Shown piece after piece: positions 44,206 to 52,876 of a DNA stretch of 64,000 nt (positions are counted from its first letter, which is position 1; every line of letters begins with the position of its first letter). The notes under the pieces were generated by a model that saw only the letters and a list, made by a program, of their open reading frames with translations, made no database searches and was not told the origin of the DNA. The DNA comes from Thermoleophilaceae bacterium (GTDB lineage Bacteria > Actinomycetota > Thermoleophilia > Solirubrobacterales > Thermoleophilaceae). The DNA is taken from NCBI GenBank assembly GCA_030446485.1, contig JAUJNF010000002.1, forward strand, positions 248,001 to 312,000. The letters are read 5' to 3'. Position numbers and translations under genes: made by a program.

Positions 44206-45077
44206 TGCGGCCAGCTGGTCGGGTCCGAGCGGCCCTACATGCAGTCGCGAACTTCGTATGGGAGAGTCCGCGCATGTCTCGCGTAGCGGAGATCGGCGGC
44301 AGGCGCGTTCCGTTCCTGCGGTGGTCGTTCTGGCGCATGGCGCTCGGGCGGAAGCACCTGGGGACTCACTGGCAGGTAGGAGATGGTCGCGAGGAGGCGC
44401 TTGCCGAGCACGTGATCTCGACCGCGCGGCAAGGCGATGTCGACGACGCCATTCGTGCGATTGACGACTTCTGCTACCGCCAGAGCATCATGATGAATGT
44501 CGGCGACGAGAAGGGGAAGATCCTCGACGCGGCGATCCGGCGCGTCGATCCGCGTCGCCTGCTCGAGCTTGGTACCTACTGCGGCTACAGCGCGCTGCGC
44601 ACGGTTCGCGTGATGCCGGACGAGGCCCACCTCTACTCGATCGAGTTCAGTCCGGCGAACGCCGACATCGCGCGACGCGTCCTCAGTCACGCCGGGGGCG
44701 CGGATCGAGTCACGATCGTGGTCGGCACGCTCGGCGACGGCGGTGGCACGATCTCCGCTCTCGAAGCCGACCACGGGTTTCATCAAAGCTCGCTGGATTT
44801 CGTCTTCCTCGACCACGCCAAGGAGGCGTACCTGCCGGATCTCGAGCGGATCGTCGAACGCGGGTGGCTACGACGGGGAGGTGTCGTCGTAGCCGACAAC
44901 GTGAAGTTCCCCGGTGCGCCGGATTACCGCGAGCACATGCACGACCGCGAGGGTCGCGACTGGCGCACGACTGAGCACGAGACGCACCTCGAGTACCAGG
45001 CGATTCTCAAGGACCTCGTTCTCGAGTCGGAATACCTCGGGGCGAGCGGGGCTCCTTCAGCGGACGAGGCTTCTTGA
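44205..45077 (+). CDS. O-methyltransferase (catechol O-methyltransferase-like)
   Basis: 290 residues if ATG 44205, which sits in the stop of the previous gene (TGATG), is used; ATG 44274 is an alternative. Motifs follow COMT: MMNVGDEKGKILDAAI, LLELGTYCGYSALRTVRVM (SAM site), YSIEFSPANADIARRVL, and FVFLDHAKEAYLPDLE with the metal Asp plus VADNVKFPG. It should methylate a catechol or other diol with Mg. The N-terminal 60 residues are an addition relative to COMT. Confidence 0.88.
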   Translation: MRPAGRVRAALHAVANFVWESPRMSRVAEIGGRRVPFLRWSFWRMALGRKHLGTHWQVGDGREEALAEHVISTARQGDVDDAIRAIDDFCYRQSIMMNVGDEKGKILDAAIRRVDPRRLLELGTYCGYSALRTVRVMPDEAHLYSIEFSPANADIARRVLSHAGGADRVTIVVGTLGDGGGTISALEADHGFHQSSLDFVFLDHAKEAYLPDLERIVERGWLRRGGVVVADNVKFPGAPDYREHMHDREGRDWRTTEHETHLEYQAILKDLVLESEYLGASGAPSADEAS

Positions 45078-45216
45078 GCTTGGTCCCGCTCCGCGCCCTG
45101 GGCGCCGCACCTCCGGTGAGTGGGTAGCCGCTGGGCCGACGGCCCCGTGCCGCTGCCGCTGTGACGCGAGTGCAGAAGCGTTAGGTCAGGTGGTCGACGA
45201 ACTTGCGCGGCCCCCG

Positions 45217-45699
45217 CTACGGCGTCTCTCGGTTGCATAGCTCGGTGGCCCGCGCGCGGGCGGCCTGACGGACCAGGTGGTCGCGCTCGGCGACGTCCGT
45301 GGCCCGGCGGGCGGCATCCGCGTACGCCCTGGCGGCGGCAGGAAGGTCGCGGCTGAGTTCGTGCAGGTGGACGGCGCCCGTCGTGGTAGGCGGCGCTCCC
45401 TCGAGGTCGGATGGCGCGATTCCCCCGACGATCAATCCTAGCCCCGCCAGGCCAAGCAAAGTGCAGCCGATCAGGGAGATCGCCCCGCGCGTCGCGCCGC
45501 GGACGGCGAGGGCAAGCGCCACGCAGCCGAGCCCGAGCGCGACGAACGCGGCGACCATCAGGGCGCCGTATCGCCCAACGGCGTAGTAGCTGATGTAGTC
45601 GAGCGCAGGGTCGAGGTCCGGTCGCAGGAGGTGAAACGCGAGAACCACCACGGTGAACGCGGCGGCGCCCGCCATGGCGGCGGAGGCGAGCGATCTCAC
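45217..45699 (-). CDS. DUF998 protein joined to a sigma-factor-like tail (chimeric ORF)
   Basis: 160 residues from GTG 45699. Residues 1-110 are the N-terminal half of a DUF998 membrane protein (LRPDLDPALDYISYYAVGRYG, GLGLIVGGIAPSDLEGAPP). After TTTGAVHLHELS the sequence becomes RDLPAAARAYADAARRATDV, AERDHLVRQAARARATELC, which resembles the C-terminal helical repeat of SigJ/DUF6596-type sigma factors. The second half of DUF998 is missing. I read it as a deletion fusion of two gene relics rather than a functional protein. Confidence 0.5.
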   Translation of the reverse strand: MRSLASAAMAGAAAFTVVVLAFHLLRPDLDPALDYISYYAVGRYGALMVAAFVALGLGCVALALAVRGATRGAISLIGCTLLGLAGLGLIVGGIAPSDLEGAPPTTTGAVHLHELSRDLPAAARAYADAARRATDVAERDHLVRQAARARATELCNRETP

Positions 45700-46205
45700 G
45701 CAGAGGTCCCGCGCTCGGGGAGCGCTCGCTGCAGCCGGTAGCCGTCGAACGCCATTGCGAGCAAGAACAGTACCTGGAGGAGGTGGAACAGCGTGTGATC
45801 TAGACCGCAGCTTACGAGGCCGCAGCCCGGGTCCGCCTCGAAGGGAGCCGGCGTCCGGCCAGACGAGGCCGACGGGAAGGTGACGAAGGCAAACGGCGCG
45901 ACGATCTGAAGCCGGCGCAGGCCAAGCTCGCGATCGAGATGGCGATCAGCCTCCGCCGCGTGGGACGACGCGCGAGCAGCGGCACGACGATCAGCGCGAG
46001 GAGTACCGTGGCGGGCGACTTCCCGCCACGAAGCGAGGGCAGAAGGCTCGGGAAAGGCCTGGAAAGGCACCTTGCACGCGGGCCCCAGGTACTCCTCGTC
46101 GGCCAGGACCGCGGGGTCCGCGCGCAGAGCGGCGGGCAGCGGCACGACGACGAGGACCAGGACGCCCAGCGCGACGGAGACGAGGACCAGGCGCTTCGTG
46201 CTCAT
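45696..46205 (-). pseudogene. Degraded small membrane protein gene
   Basis: The frame is open for 169 codons but its hydrophobic helices are split over two frames. Start (STKRLVLVSVALGVLVLVVV) and end (LDHTLFHLLQVLFLLAMAFDGYRLQ) are membrane helices in one frame; the missing middle helix (ATVLLALIVVPLLARRP) is encoded in another frame at about 45970-46020. Two compensating shifts would explain it. It overlaps both neighbours by ATGA/GTGA, so it was once in an operon with them. Confidence 0.45.
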
Positions 46206-46352
46206 CGCTGATCGACGCCCGGCTGCACGAGCCCCGACTCGTAGGCGAGCATGACCGCCTGCACCCGGTCGCGCAGGCCGAGCTTCATCAGCGTGTGGCC
46301 GACGTGCGTCTTCACGGTCGCCTCGCCGAGCACGAGCTCTGAGGCTATCCCG
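46202..46352 (-). pseudogene. LuxR/NarL-type response regulator, C-terminal HTH remnant
   Basis: About 50 codons: [40 protein letters not shown], then VQPG and TGA. This is the recognition helix and end of a GerE/LuxR DNA-binding domain. The receiver domain and the first HTH helices are missing; the frame is lost upstream of about 46352. Confidence 0.8.
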
Positions 46353-46477
46353 GTGCTTGGCGGCTAGCCCCCCGGTTACCTCCGGGTCGCGCTCCCGCCC
46401 GCGGGTCGATTGCGACCTCCGCGAGCTCGGACGTCTGCCCCTACGGGTACTGCTAGCGCCCGGCAGCGGAGGCGGTC

Positions 46478-47047
46478 ATGAGCGACGCGCAGACGGCAAA
46501 TAACTTTCGCCGCGGAGTCGAGGCCGCCGGCGGGCGTCGTGAAATTGAGGTCCGCGTGCTGCGCGACGCCTTCGGGCGCTCCCGGCTGACCGACAAGGCG
46601 CGCGAAGAGATGGAGTCGGCACTCCTGCTCGCCGGTGTCTCGATCGAGCCATCGCTCGCCGACGCCGACCTGAACGACCGAGCAGAGCGCGACCCCGCTT
46701 GACACGGCGGCCGACGACGAGCGCCGAGCCACAGCGGCGGCGAAGGCTCGCGCCGAGGCGAGACGTGACCGAGCGCGGGAGCGCCAGGCGAGGGCGAAGG
46801 CCGCGCTAGACAGTCGGCGCCGGGTCGAGCGGCGCCGTGAGCGCGAGCGCCGGGAGGCTCAGCTTGCTCCGGTGCCAGAGCCGGAACCCGAGCCCGAACC
46901 CGCAAGCGATTGCGCGTCCGGCTATGACCCGTGCGTGCCCCCTATCCGCCGGACGTGGATTGCCCCGACGTAGCTGGCCCGATCTCCGTGACGGGCGACG
47001 ACCCCCACGGACTCGATGGCGATAACAACGGCGTTGGTTGCCAGTAG
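46478..47047 (+). pseudogene. Coiled-coil protein with Excalibur-like C-terminus, frameshifted
   Basis: From ATG 46478 a first frame gives AREEMESALLLAGVSIEPSL, ADADLNDR and stops at 46702. The same protein seems to go on in another frame with a charged helix (RAEARRDRARERQARAKAAL, RREREREREA-like repeats), a PEPEPEPEP linker and DCASGYDPCVPP. One C is missing from the C5 run at 46938-46942; after it the next frame reads YPPDVDCPDVAGPISVTGDD then HGLDGDNNGVGC to TAG 47047. The end matches the Excalibur-like Cys/calcium motif DxDxDGxGC. At least two shifts. Confidence 0.55.
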
Positions 47048-47143
47048 GCGAAAAAGAAGCTCTCGCCCGACCTCGGCCTGATCGAGCGCACGTCAGGTCC
47101 CCTCCGGTATTGGCAATGAGACTCGCGGACGTCGGACCGATAC

Positions 47144-47164
47144 GGACACATAACGGACACATCA
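47144..47164 (+). repeat. Direct repeat ACGGACACAT x2
   Basis: Two 10-nt copies (47144-47153 and 47155-47164) one base apart, about 110 nt before the tRNA-Thr fragment. The arrangement is like integrase arm-type sites next to an attachment core. No gene is seen in 47048-47454 apart from these signals. Confidence 0.4.
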
Positions 47165-47276
47165 GGTTGAGCACGGGGGGTCACGCGCGTACGCGCGTTA
47201 ATCGCCAGAGGGGCGGCCTTTGCAGGAAAAATGTGCCTGCGCGTGACCAGCCGTGTGCGCGAGTTCCGCCCATCGC

Positions 47277-47322
47277 TGTCCATGGTAAGGAAGGGGTCAT
47301 CGGTTCGAGTCCGATGCTGGGC
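47277..47322 (+). other. 3' half of tRNA-Thr(GGT), likely attachment-site relic
   Basis: The anticodon loop ATGGTAA gives anticodon GGT, followed by the 3' side of the anticodon stem and the full T arm ATCGG-TTCGAGT-CCGAT. The stretch GGTCATCGGTTCGAGTCC is typical of tRNA-Thr. There is no D arm or 5' acceptor strand upstream. tRNA 3' halves of this size are what integrative elements duplicate on insertion. It lies 133 nt before the IS element. Confidence 0.6.
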
Positions 47323-47454
47323 TTGGCTCTACAAAGCTGAATCTGCACCCGTGAAGGTACTCGCGAGCTGCTGATGGGCAACGGATTGGGCAACCAGCGG
47401 CGACCGCTTACCAATCGTGAGTCGCGGAACGTGTCGCCGCGAGTCAAGTCGTCT

Positions 47455-48810
47455 GAAGTGGTGTAACTCCTCGTCGGGGTCTTCACGCGGCTTGTAGCTG
47501 GCCCACCTCCTCTCGTTGCTCATCGCCCTGGTCCCCGAGGACCAGGGCGAGCGATTCCTCGGCGAGGTAGCGCCGGCAGACGAGCCACTCGTCGTTCTGC
47601 TCGATCAGCATCGCCCCGACCAGCCGAATCGCCGCGGCGTCGTTGGGGAAGATGCCGACGACATCGGAGCGCCGACCGATCTCCTTGTTGAGCCGCTCAA
47701 GCGGGTTGGTGCTCCTGAGCTTCGACCAGTGCGCCGCCGGGAAGCGGTAGAAGGCGAGCAGGTCCTGCTCGGCACCTTCGAGCAACTCGGCGAGCTTGGG
47801 CAGCGGGCCCCTGAAGCGCCCGAGCACCTCGCCGAGGCGCGCCTTGGCCTGCTCTGCACCCTCGGCGTCGAAGATCTCGCGCAGCGCAGCCGCCACCAGG
47901 CCGCGCTCACTGCGCCGGCAGTGGCCCTGCATGTTGCGAACGAAGTGCACGCTGCAGCGCTGCCAGGGGCAGGCGAGGATCCGAGCGATCGCCGCCTTCA
48001 GCCCCTCGTGGTGGTCAGAGACCGCGAGGCGCACGCCGGCGAGGCCGCGCGAGCGCAGGCCGCGCAGGAACTCGACCCAGAAGGCCTCCGTCTCCACCTC
48101 CCCGAGGTCGATCCCGATCACCTCGCGCCGGCCGCTCTCATGGACCGCGTAGGCGACGACGAGCGCCTTCGAGCGGACGTGGCCGCCGGATCGGACTTCA
48201 CGTGCTTGGCGTCCAGCCACAGATAGGGGTACTCGCCTGCGAGCGGTCTGAGCGAAACGCCTCGACCTGCTCGTCGAGTGACCGGCAGAGCGCCGACACG
48301 CGATCCTTCGACATCCCCTGGATGCCGAGCTGCTCGAACAGGCGGTCGACCTTGCGCGTCGAGACGCCGTTGACGTAGGCCTCGCGCACGACCGCGACGA
48401 TCGCCTGCTCGGAGCGCCGGCGCGGCTCGAGGAAGGAGGGGAAGTAGGCCTCTCCCGATCGCTTGCGCGGAACGAGCAGCTCGACCTCTCCCACCCGCGT
48501 CTCCCATGCACGCGGTCGGTAGCCGTTGCGATGGGTCGCGCGCTGATCTGGCGCCACCTCGCCGAGCTCGGCCCCGACCCCGGCGGCGATCTCAGCCTCC
48601 ATCAGCTCGCGCGCGACGATTGCGACCGCCCGCGCACGAAGTCGCCGTGCTCGCCGGCGAGCACGCCCTGAACGACATCGGCAACCGTCATCCTGTGGCC
48701 CCGGCCATCGCGGTGCTCTCATCGATCTGCTGGAAAGACCGGCGAGTGTGGGGCCCGCGGTGCCCGGAACACCTCCTTCGGCTCCTATACGGGCGCCGTT
48801 ACACCACTTC
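47455..48810. mobile_element. IS256-family insertion sequence
   Basis: 1356 nt bounded by 13-nt perfect terminal inverted repeats: GAAGTGGTGTAAC at 47455-47467 and its complement at 48798-48810. Inside is one transposase gene filling the element on the minus strand. Length and transposase match IS256. No clear 8-9-nt target duplication is visible at the borders, so one flank may have rearranged. The transposase is broken, so the copy is not autonomous. Confidence 0.85.
47483..48691 (-). pseudogene. IS256-family transposase, multiply frameshifted
   Basis: From ATG 48691 the gene reads TVADVVQGVLAGEHGDFVRG, shifts near 48640 to VAIVARELMEAEIAAGVGAE and HRNGYRPRAWETRVGEVEL, then near 48230-48190 passes through two more frames (YPYLWLDAKHVK, then VRSKALVVAYAVHESGRREV). 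The last frame is intact: the DDE Asp region IGIDLGEVETEAFW, VRLAVSDHHEGLKAAI, the CPWQRCSVHFVRN block, and STNPLERLNKEIGRRSDVVG with the catalytic Glu. At least three shifts in about 400 residues. Confidence 0.85.
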
Positions 48811-49047
48811 TACCGACGTGACCGGTCCCGAACGGGATTTGTGAGCGTTCCGGCGTTCACGCCGCGGGTCTCGACGGGCCTTCTGAAAGCGCCGTCGAAG
48901 CGCTCGTCGGCCTGGAGGGGCCTAGCGCGGGAAAACACGGGGGACGCGGCGACCTGTTCGGCGCCGACGCCTTGTTCCATCCTGGCCGTTGTAGCGCTCG
49001 CCGCTCAAGCAGCTCCACTCGGCGGCGGGATTTGTGTAGCCGAAAAG

Positions 49048-49075
49048 TTGTACCTCTATAATACTTTGCTATGCT
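49048..49075 (+). promoter_or_regulatory. Probable vegetative promoter of the damaged lipid cluster
   Basis: TTGTAC (49048-49053), 16-nt spacer, TATGCT (49070-49075), in an A/T-rich island that stands out from the GC-rich surroundings. A 32-codon leader frame (ATG 49071, starting MLTLTRRGGG) ends with a TGA overlapping the GTG of the membrane protein gene at 49166. The rest of 48811-49047 shows no gene. Confidence 0.45.
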
Positions 49076-49165
49076 GACCTTAACTCGACGGGGAGGGGGC
49101 ACCGTGTTCGGCGGGACCAGAGAGAAGCAGCTGGCTGGAGCCGTGCCCGAGGAGGGCGAGCCTCG

Positions 49166-50259
49166 GTGACCGACCCCCGCGCGGTGGCGCCCCGATCGGC
49201 CGCCCAGCGCAGCGCGCGGGCGCTCGCCCGGCATGCTCGTGCTCGGCCTCGCGATGCTGGTGATGGCTCTGATCGCTCCTATCGACGCGGGGCCGCGAGC
49301 GGCGGAGGCGGTGGCGGCGCTCGCAGCGATCGCGGGCGCCGCCCAGCTCGCCCGCGGAGGCGCACGGAACGGGCTCGCGGCCGGCGGGCTGACGCTCTTG
49401 GGGTCACTGGTCTACTTCGCCGTCACCAACACCGAGTTCCACGCGGGTGGCGTCGGCTACTCGATCGGCGTCGCTCAGTTCGTGACCGTACCCGTCGGCT
49501 TGGTGCTCGGGGGCGCCGCCTTCGCGCTGACGCCGCGCCGCGCCGAGGGGCCGCGGACGGCGCGCATGGGTGACTTCGTGCCCGACGGCGCGATCCTCGC
49601 GGTGGGGACGATCCTGCTGGGAATCGCGATCGGGCAGCTCGCCAACGAGCGCCTCATGCCGCCGCAGTGGAACTGGATCAGCTTCCTGGGGCTGACGGTG
49701 ACCGGCATGCTCGTGCTGGTCGTCGGCCGCGGAGCCGCCAAGGCGGCGCTCGGCGGCCGATCGTGGGAAGGCAGACGCCGTCCTCTCGTCGTGCTGGCCA
49801 CGGAGCTCCTGCTGATCGTGGGCCTCGGCGTGATGATCTACGGCGCGCTGAACAACCTCGTCCTCGGCGCGAACGGCTTCAAGACCGGGTTCAAGGGCAA
49901 CGGCGACGGCCTCGCGCTGTGGGCCGGGGCGGCCCTCTTCCTGGTCGTCGTCCGTGGGGGCTTCAAGCTCGCCGTCGGGACCCGCGGAGGCGCGGGCCAA
50001 GCGGTCATCAGAGAGCTCCTCTTCTTCGTCGGCGTGTTCGCCTTCATCGTTGCTGAGCGCTCGGTGATCTCCGGAAAGCCGCCGGACGTGCCCGTGGGCG
50101 GGGCCGGGTCCGCCGCCGCGCTGATCCTCCTCGGCGCCCTCTTCCTTCTCGTACCCGCGCGGATGGCGGCGAAGCAGGGGCCCTCGGCGAGCAGGCGACG
50201 CGGAGCCGCCCTCGGCGAGCAGGCGACTGCGGGCGCCCCCATCCCGGCTCTCCGCCTGA
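49166..50259 (+). CDS. Polytopic membrane protein, damaged at both ends
   Basis: The likely start is GTG 49166 (TDPRAVAPRSAAQRSARA), but the frame must shift by one near 49225 to enter MLVLGLAMLVMALIAPIDAG. From there about nine or ten transmembrane helices are intact (GLTLLGSLVYFAVTN, ISFLGLTVTGMLVLVVG, ELLFFVGVFAFIVAE). At 50181-50227 a 28-nt partial duplication shifts the frame again so that the original stop TGA 50257-50259 is missed and the ORF runs on. Family not recognised. First gene of the block with the radical SAM and CDP-alcohol enzymes. Confidence 0.6.
50181..50227. repeat. Short tandem duplication with 28-nt period
   Basis: CCCTCGGCGAGCAGGCGAC occurs at 50181-50199 and again at 50209-50227. 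The period of 28 nt is not a multiple of three, so the duplication puts the membrane protein out of frame just before its natural stop. Confidence 0.8.
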
Positions 50260-50323
50260 GCGAAGTTGTCCGACTCCTGGCCATGTCCGACTACGGGAAG
50301 ACGACCCCCATCGCGCGATACGC

Positions 50324-51925
50324 GTGTGCGCGCGCGTTCGCCCACGACCGGAGAACCGAAGATCCGCGCCGCCCATCGCCCAGCCCGAACCGATCCAGCG
50401 CACCAACCGTGCCGAGGTCTTCCTCGAGTACACGAAGTCGATCTGCCCGGTCTGCAAGGTCGTCGTCGACGCCGAGGTCGGCATCCGCGACAACCGGGTC
50501 ATCCTCTCGAAGCGCTGCGCCGACCACGGCCGCTTCGAGGCGCTCGTGTACTCGGACGCCGGGATGTACATGGAGCAGATGCGGTTCAACAAGCCGGGCA
50601 CGCTCCCGCTCGAGTTCCAGACCGAGATCGTGGACGGCTGCCCGCTCGATTGCGGCCTCTGCCCCGATCACAAGCAGCACGCGTGCCTCGGCATCATCGA
50701 GGTCAACACCGCCTGCAACCTCGACTGCCCCGTCTGCTTCGCCGACTCCGGCCACCAGGCGGACGGCTACTCCCTCACGCGCGACGACGTCGCGCGCATG
50801 CTCGACGCCTTCGTCGCGGCCGAGGGCGAGCCCGAGGTCATCCAGTTCTCCGGCGGCGAGCCGACGATCCACAAGGACATCGTCGCCTTCATCGAGATGG
50901 CGCAGGAGCGCGGGATCAAGGTCGTGATGCTCAACACGAACGGCATCCGCCTCGCGCGCGACCGGCGCTTCATGGCGGAGCTCGCCCGGCTCAAGCCGCA
51001 CGTCTACCTCCAGTTCGACGGGTTCGAGCTGGAAACGCACATGGCGATCCGCGGCAAGGACCTGCGCGAGGAGAAGCGCCGCGCGCTCGACAACTGCGCG
51101 GAGGCGGGCGTGGGCGTGACGCTCGTGGCCGCGATCGAGAAGGGCGTCAACGAGCACGAGGTCGGTGCGATCGTTCGCCATGGTGTCGAGCACCCGGCGG
51201 TTTCGAGCGTCGCCTTTCAGCCGGTCACGCACTCCGGCCGCCACTCGGTGTTCGACCCGCTCGAGCGACTGACGAACGCCGACGTGATCAAGCTGTGCGC
51301 CGCGGCAGCTCCCCGATTGGTTCGCGGTGTCGGACTTCGTCCCGGTGCCGTGCTGCTTCCCGACCTGCCGCAGCATGAGCTACGCGCTGGTGGACGGCGA
51401 CGCGCTGATCCCGTTCACCCGCCTGCTCGACGTCGACGACTACCTCGACTACGTCTCGAACCGGGTCACTCCGCACCCGGACCTCCAGCACGCGCTCGAG
51501 AAGATGTTCTCGTCGTCGGCGACGCCCGGCGCCGAGCGGGCGCTGCTGGCGTGCGAGAGCTGCGGGATCGACCTGCCCGCCGCGCTCGAGGACCTGCGCG
51601 AAAAGGTGTTCATGCTCGTCGTGCAGGACTTCCAGGACCCCTACACGCTCAACGCCAGGCAGCTCATGAAGTGCTGCGTCGAGGAGATCACGCCCGACGG
51701 GCGGCTGATCCCGTTCTGCGCGTACAACTCGGTCGGCTACCGCGAGCAGGTGCGCGAGCAGATGTCGGGCGTGCGCGTCGCGCCCGTGGTCCCAAACGCC
51801 GAGCCGCTTCAGCCGCTGCTCGAGCCGACCCGCTACGGGTCGAAGACGGCGCCGGCACCGGTGTCGCTGCCGCTCGCGCCGCCGCGCGCGACGCGCGGAA
51901 CGTCGGACGCAGGCTGGGCTCGTGA
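50324..51925 (+). pseudogene. Tetraether-synthase/MJ0619-type radical SAM protein, frameshifted
   Basis: N-terminus has a rubredoxin-like knuckle (TKSICPVCKVVVDA, KRCADHGRFEALVYSD), then DGCPLDCGLCPDHKQHACLG and the radical SAM cluster CNLDCPVCF, then IQFSGGEPTIHKDI. After about residue 325 the frame shifts (one extra G near 51296-51304) to DFVPVPCCFPTCRSMSYAL, and ends with MKCCVEEITPDGRLIPFCAY, NSVGYREQVREQ. The CCFPTC and the CC...TPDGRxIPFCxYN endings are characteristic of Tes (archaeal tetraether lipid synthase) and of MJ0619 pterin methylase relatives. A third shift near 51843 is needed to reach TGA 51925. At least two shifts, so inactive as written. Confidence 0.75.
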
Positions 51926-52740
51926 CGGCGACGCCCGCGGAGGTGAAGGCGTGCTGCGCCAGCGCCTGCGCCGCGCGAGGCGGCGCGCTGGCTGCTCGGC
52001 GACCGGTTCCATCCGGGCGGCGCCGAGTGCGCCTGACGAGCCGCCTGGCGCGCGCGCTCGGTGTCGCGCCCGGCGCCGTCGTGGTCGACGTCGCATGCGG
52101 CCCGGGCGCGAGCACGATCCAGGTCGCGCGCGAAACCGGATGCGCCGTCGTCGGCGTGGACCTCGCGGCCGACAGCGTGCGCGCGGCGCGCGATGCCGCC
52201 GCCGCTGCGGGGCTGAGCGAGCGTGCGCGCTTCGTCGAAGGTGACGCGGAGGCGCTTCGGCCGACCGAGGACGCTTCGGTCGCGCGGCGCGATCTGCGAG
52301 TGCGCGCTCTGCACCTTCCCCGACAAGCGCACCGCCGCGTCCGAGATCGCCATGGGGGTCCTGAAGCCGGCGCGCGCCTGGCGCTGTCGGACGTGGTCGC
52401 CGAGCGCGACCGGCTGCCGGACGACCTGCGCACCCTCGACGCGTGGGTCGCGTGCTTCGCCGACGCACGGCCGCTCGATGAGGTCGAGGACCTGCTGGCC
52501 GGCGCGGGACTCGAGCCGGAGCTGAGCGACGGCGCCACGACGCGGCGCTCGCGACGCTGCTGGACCGTGTCGAGGCGCGCCTGCGCGCCGAGGAGATGCG
52601 GCTGCTCGGGAGGCGCGTCCCTGCCGCGCTGGCGGGCAAGGCGGCACGCGTGGGCTGGCGCTGGTCGACGCCGCGCGCGCACACACGCCGTCGGCGACGG
52701 CGCGCTCGGCTACGCCGTCGTGACCGCCCGGCGCCGATGA
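51922..52740 (+). pseudogene. SAM-dependent methyltransferase, frameshifted several times
   Basis: Starts at GTG 51922 overlapping the radical SAM stop. Fragments in three frames join into one protein: ATPAEVKACCAS, then AARWLLGDRFHPGGAE, then LTSRLARALGVAPGAVVVDV with ACGPGASTIQVARETG as SAM motif, then ICECALCTFPDKRTAASEIA, LALSDVVAERDRLPDDLRTL and ATLLDRVEARLRA. Cysteine-rich ends (KACC, CECALC) recall arsenite-type methyltransferases, yet it clearly follows the radical SAM gene as a partner. At least four shifts; not functional as written. Confidence 0.7.
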
Positions 52741-52876
52741 GCCACGACTACGACCTCGTGATCGTCGGCGCGGGCTCGGCTCCGGCACTTGTCGCCGCCG
52801 GACGTCGGGGCTGCTCAGCCACGAGCCCGCGTACGACCGCGCGCGAAGGCTGTGGTGGCTGGTGCGGCGGCGATGA
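52737..52876 (+). pseudogene. FAD-dependent oxidoreductase, internally deleted
   Basis: ATG 52737 overlaps the methyltransferase stop (ATGA) and encodes MSHDYDLVIVGAGSA, the beginning of a flavoprotein of the mercuric-reductase/disulfide-reductase style. After about 45 nt the frame breaks; a second frame then reads GLLSHEPAYDRARRLWWLVRRR and stops at 52876, overlapping the next ATG (52873). So a gene start and a gene end survive, with the body, probably more than 1 kb, deleted. Confidence 0.6.

Noticed and set aside
47181..47486. Minus-strand ORF containing SIGLEPMTPSLPW
   Set aside because: It is the antisense of the tRNA-Thr half; such peptides are a known artefact of tRNA regions.
48790..48830. 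Target-site duplication of the IS element
   Set aside because: The 8-10 nt outside the two terminal repeats do not match each other in direct orientation.
48857..49234. Minus-strand 125-codon ORF opposite the cluster promoter
   Set aside because: Arg/Pro/Ser-rich without domain or ribosome site, and it lies opposite a plausible promoter and start.
50260..50927. Membrane protein extended by 220 residues
   Set aside because: The extension is a shifted Ser/Arg/Pro-rich shadow of the radical SAM gene, caused by the 28-nt duplication.
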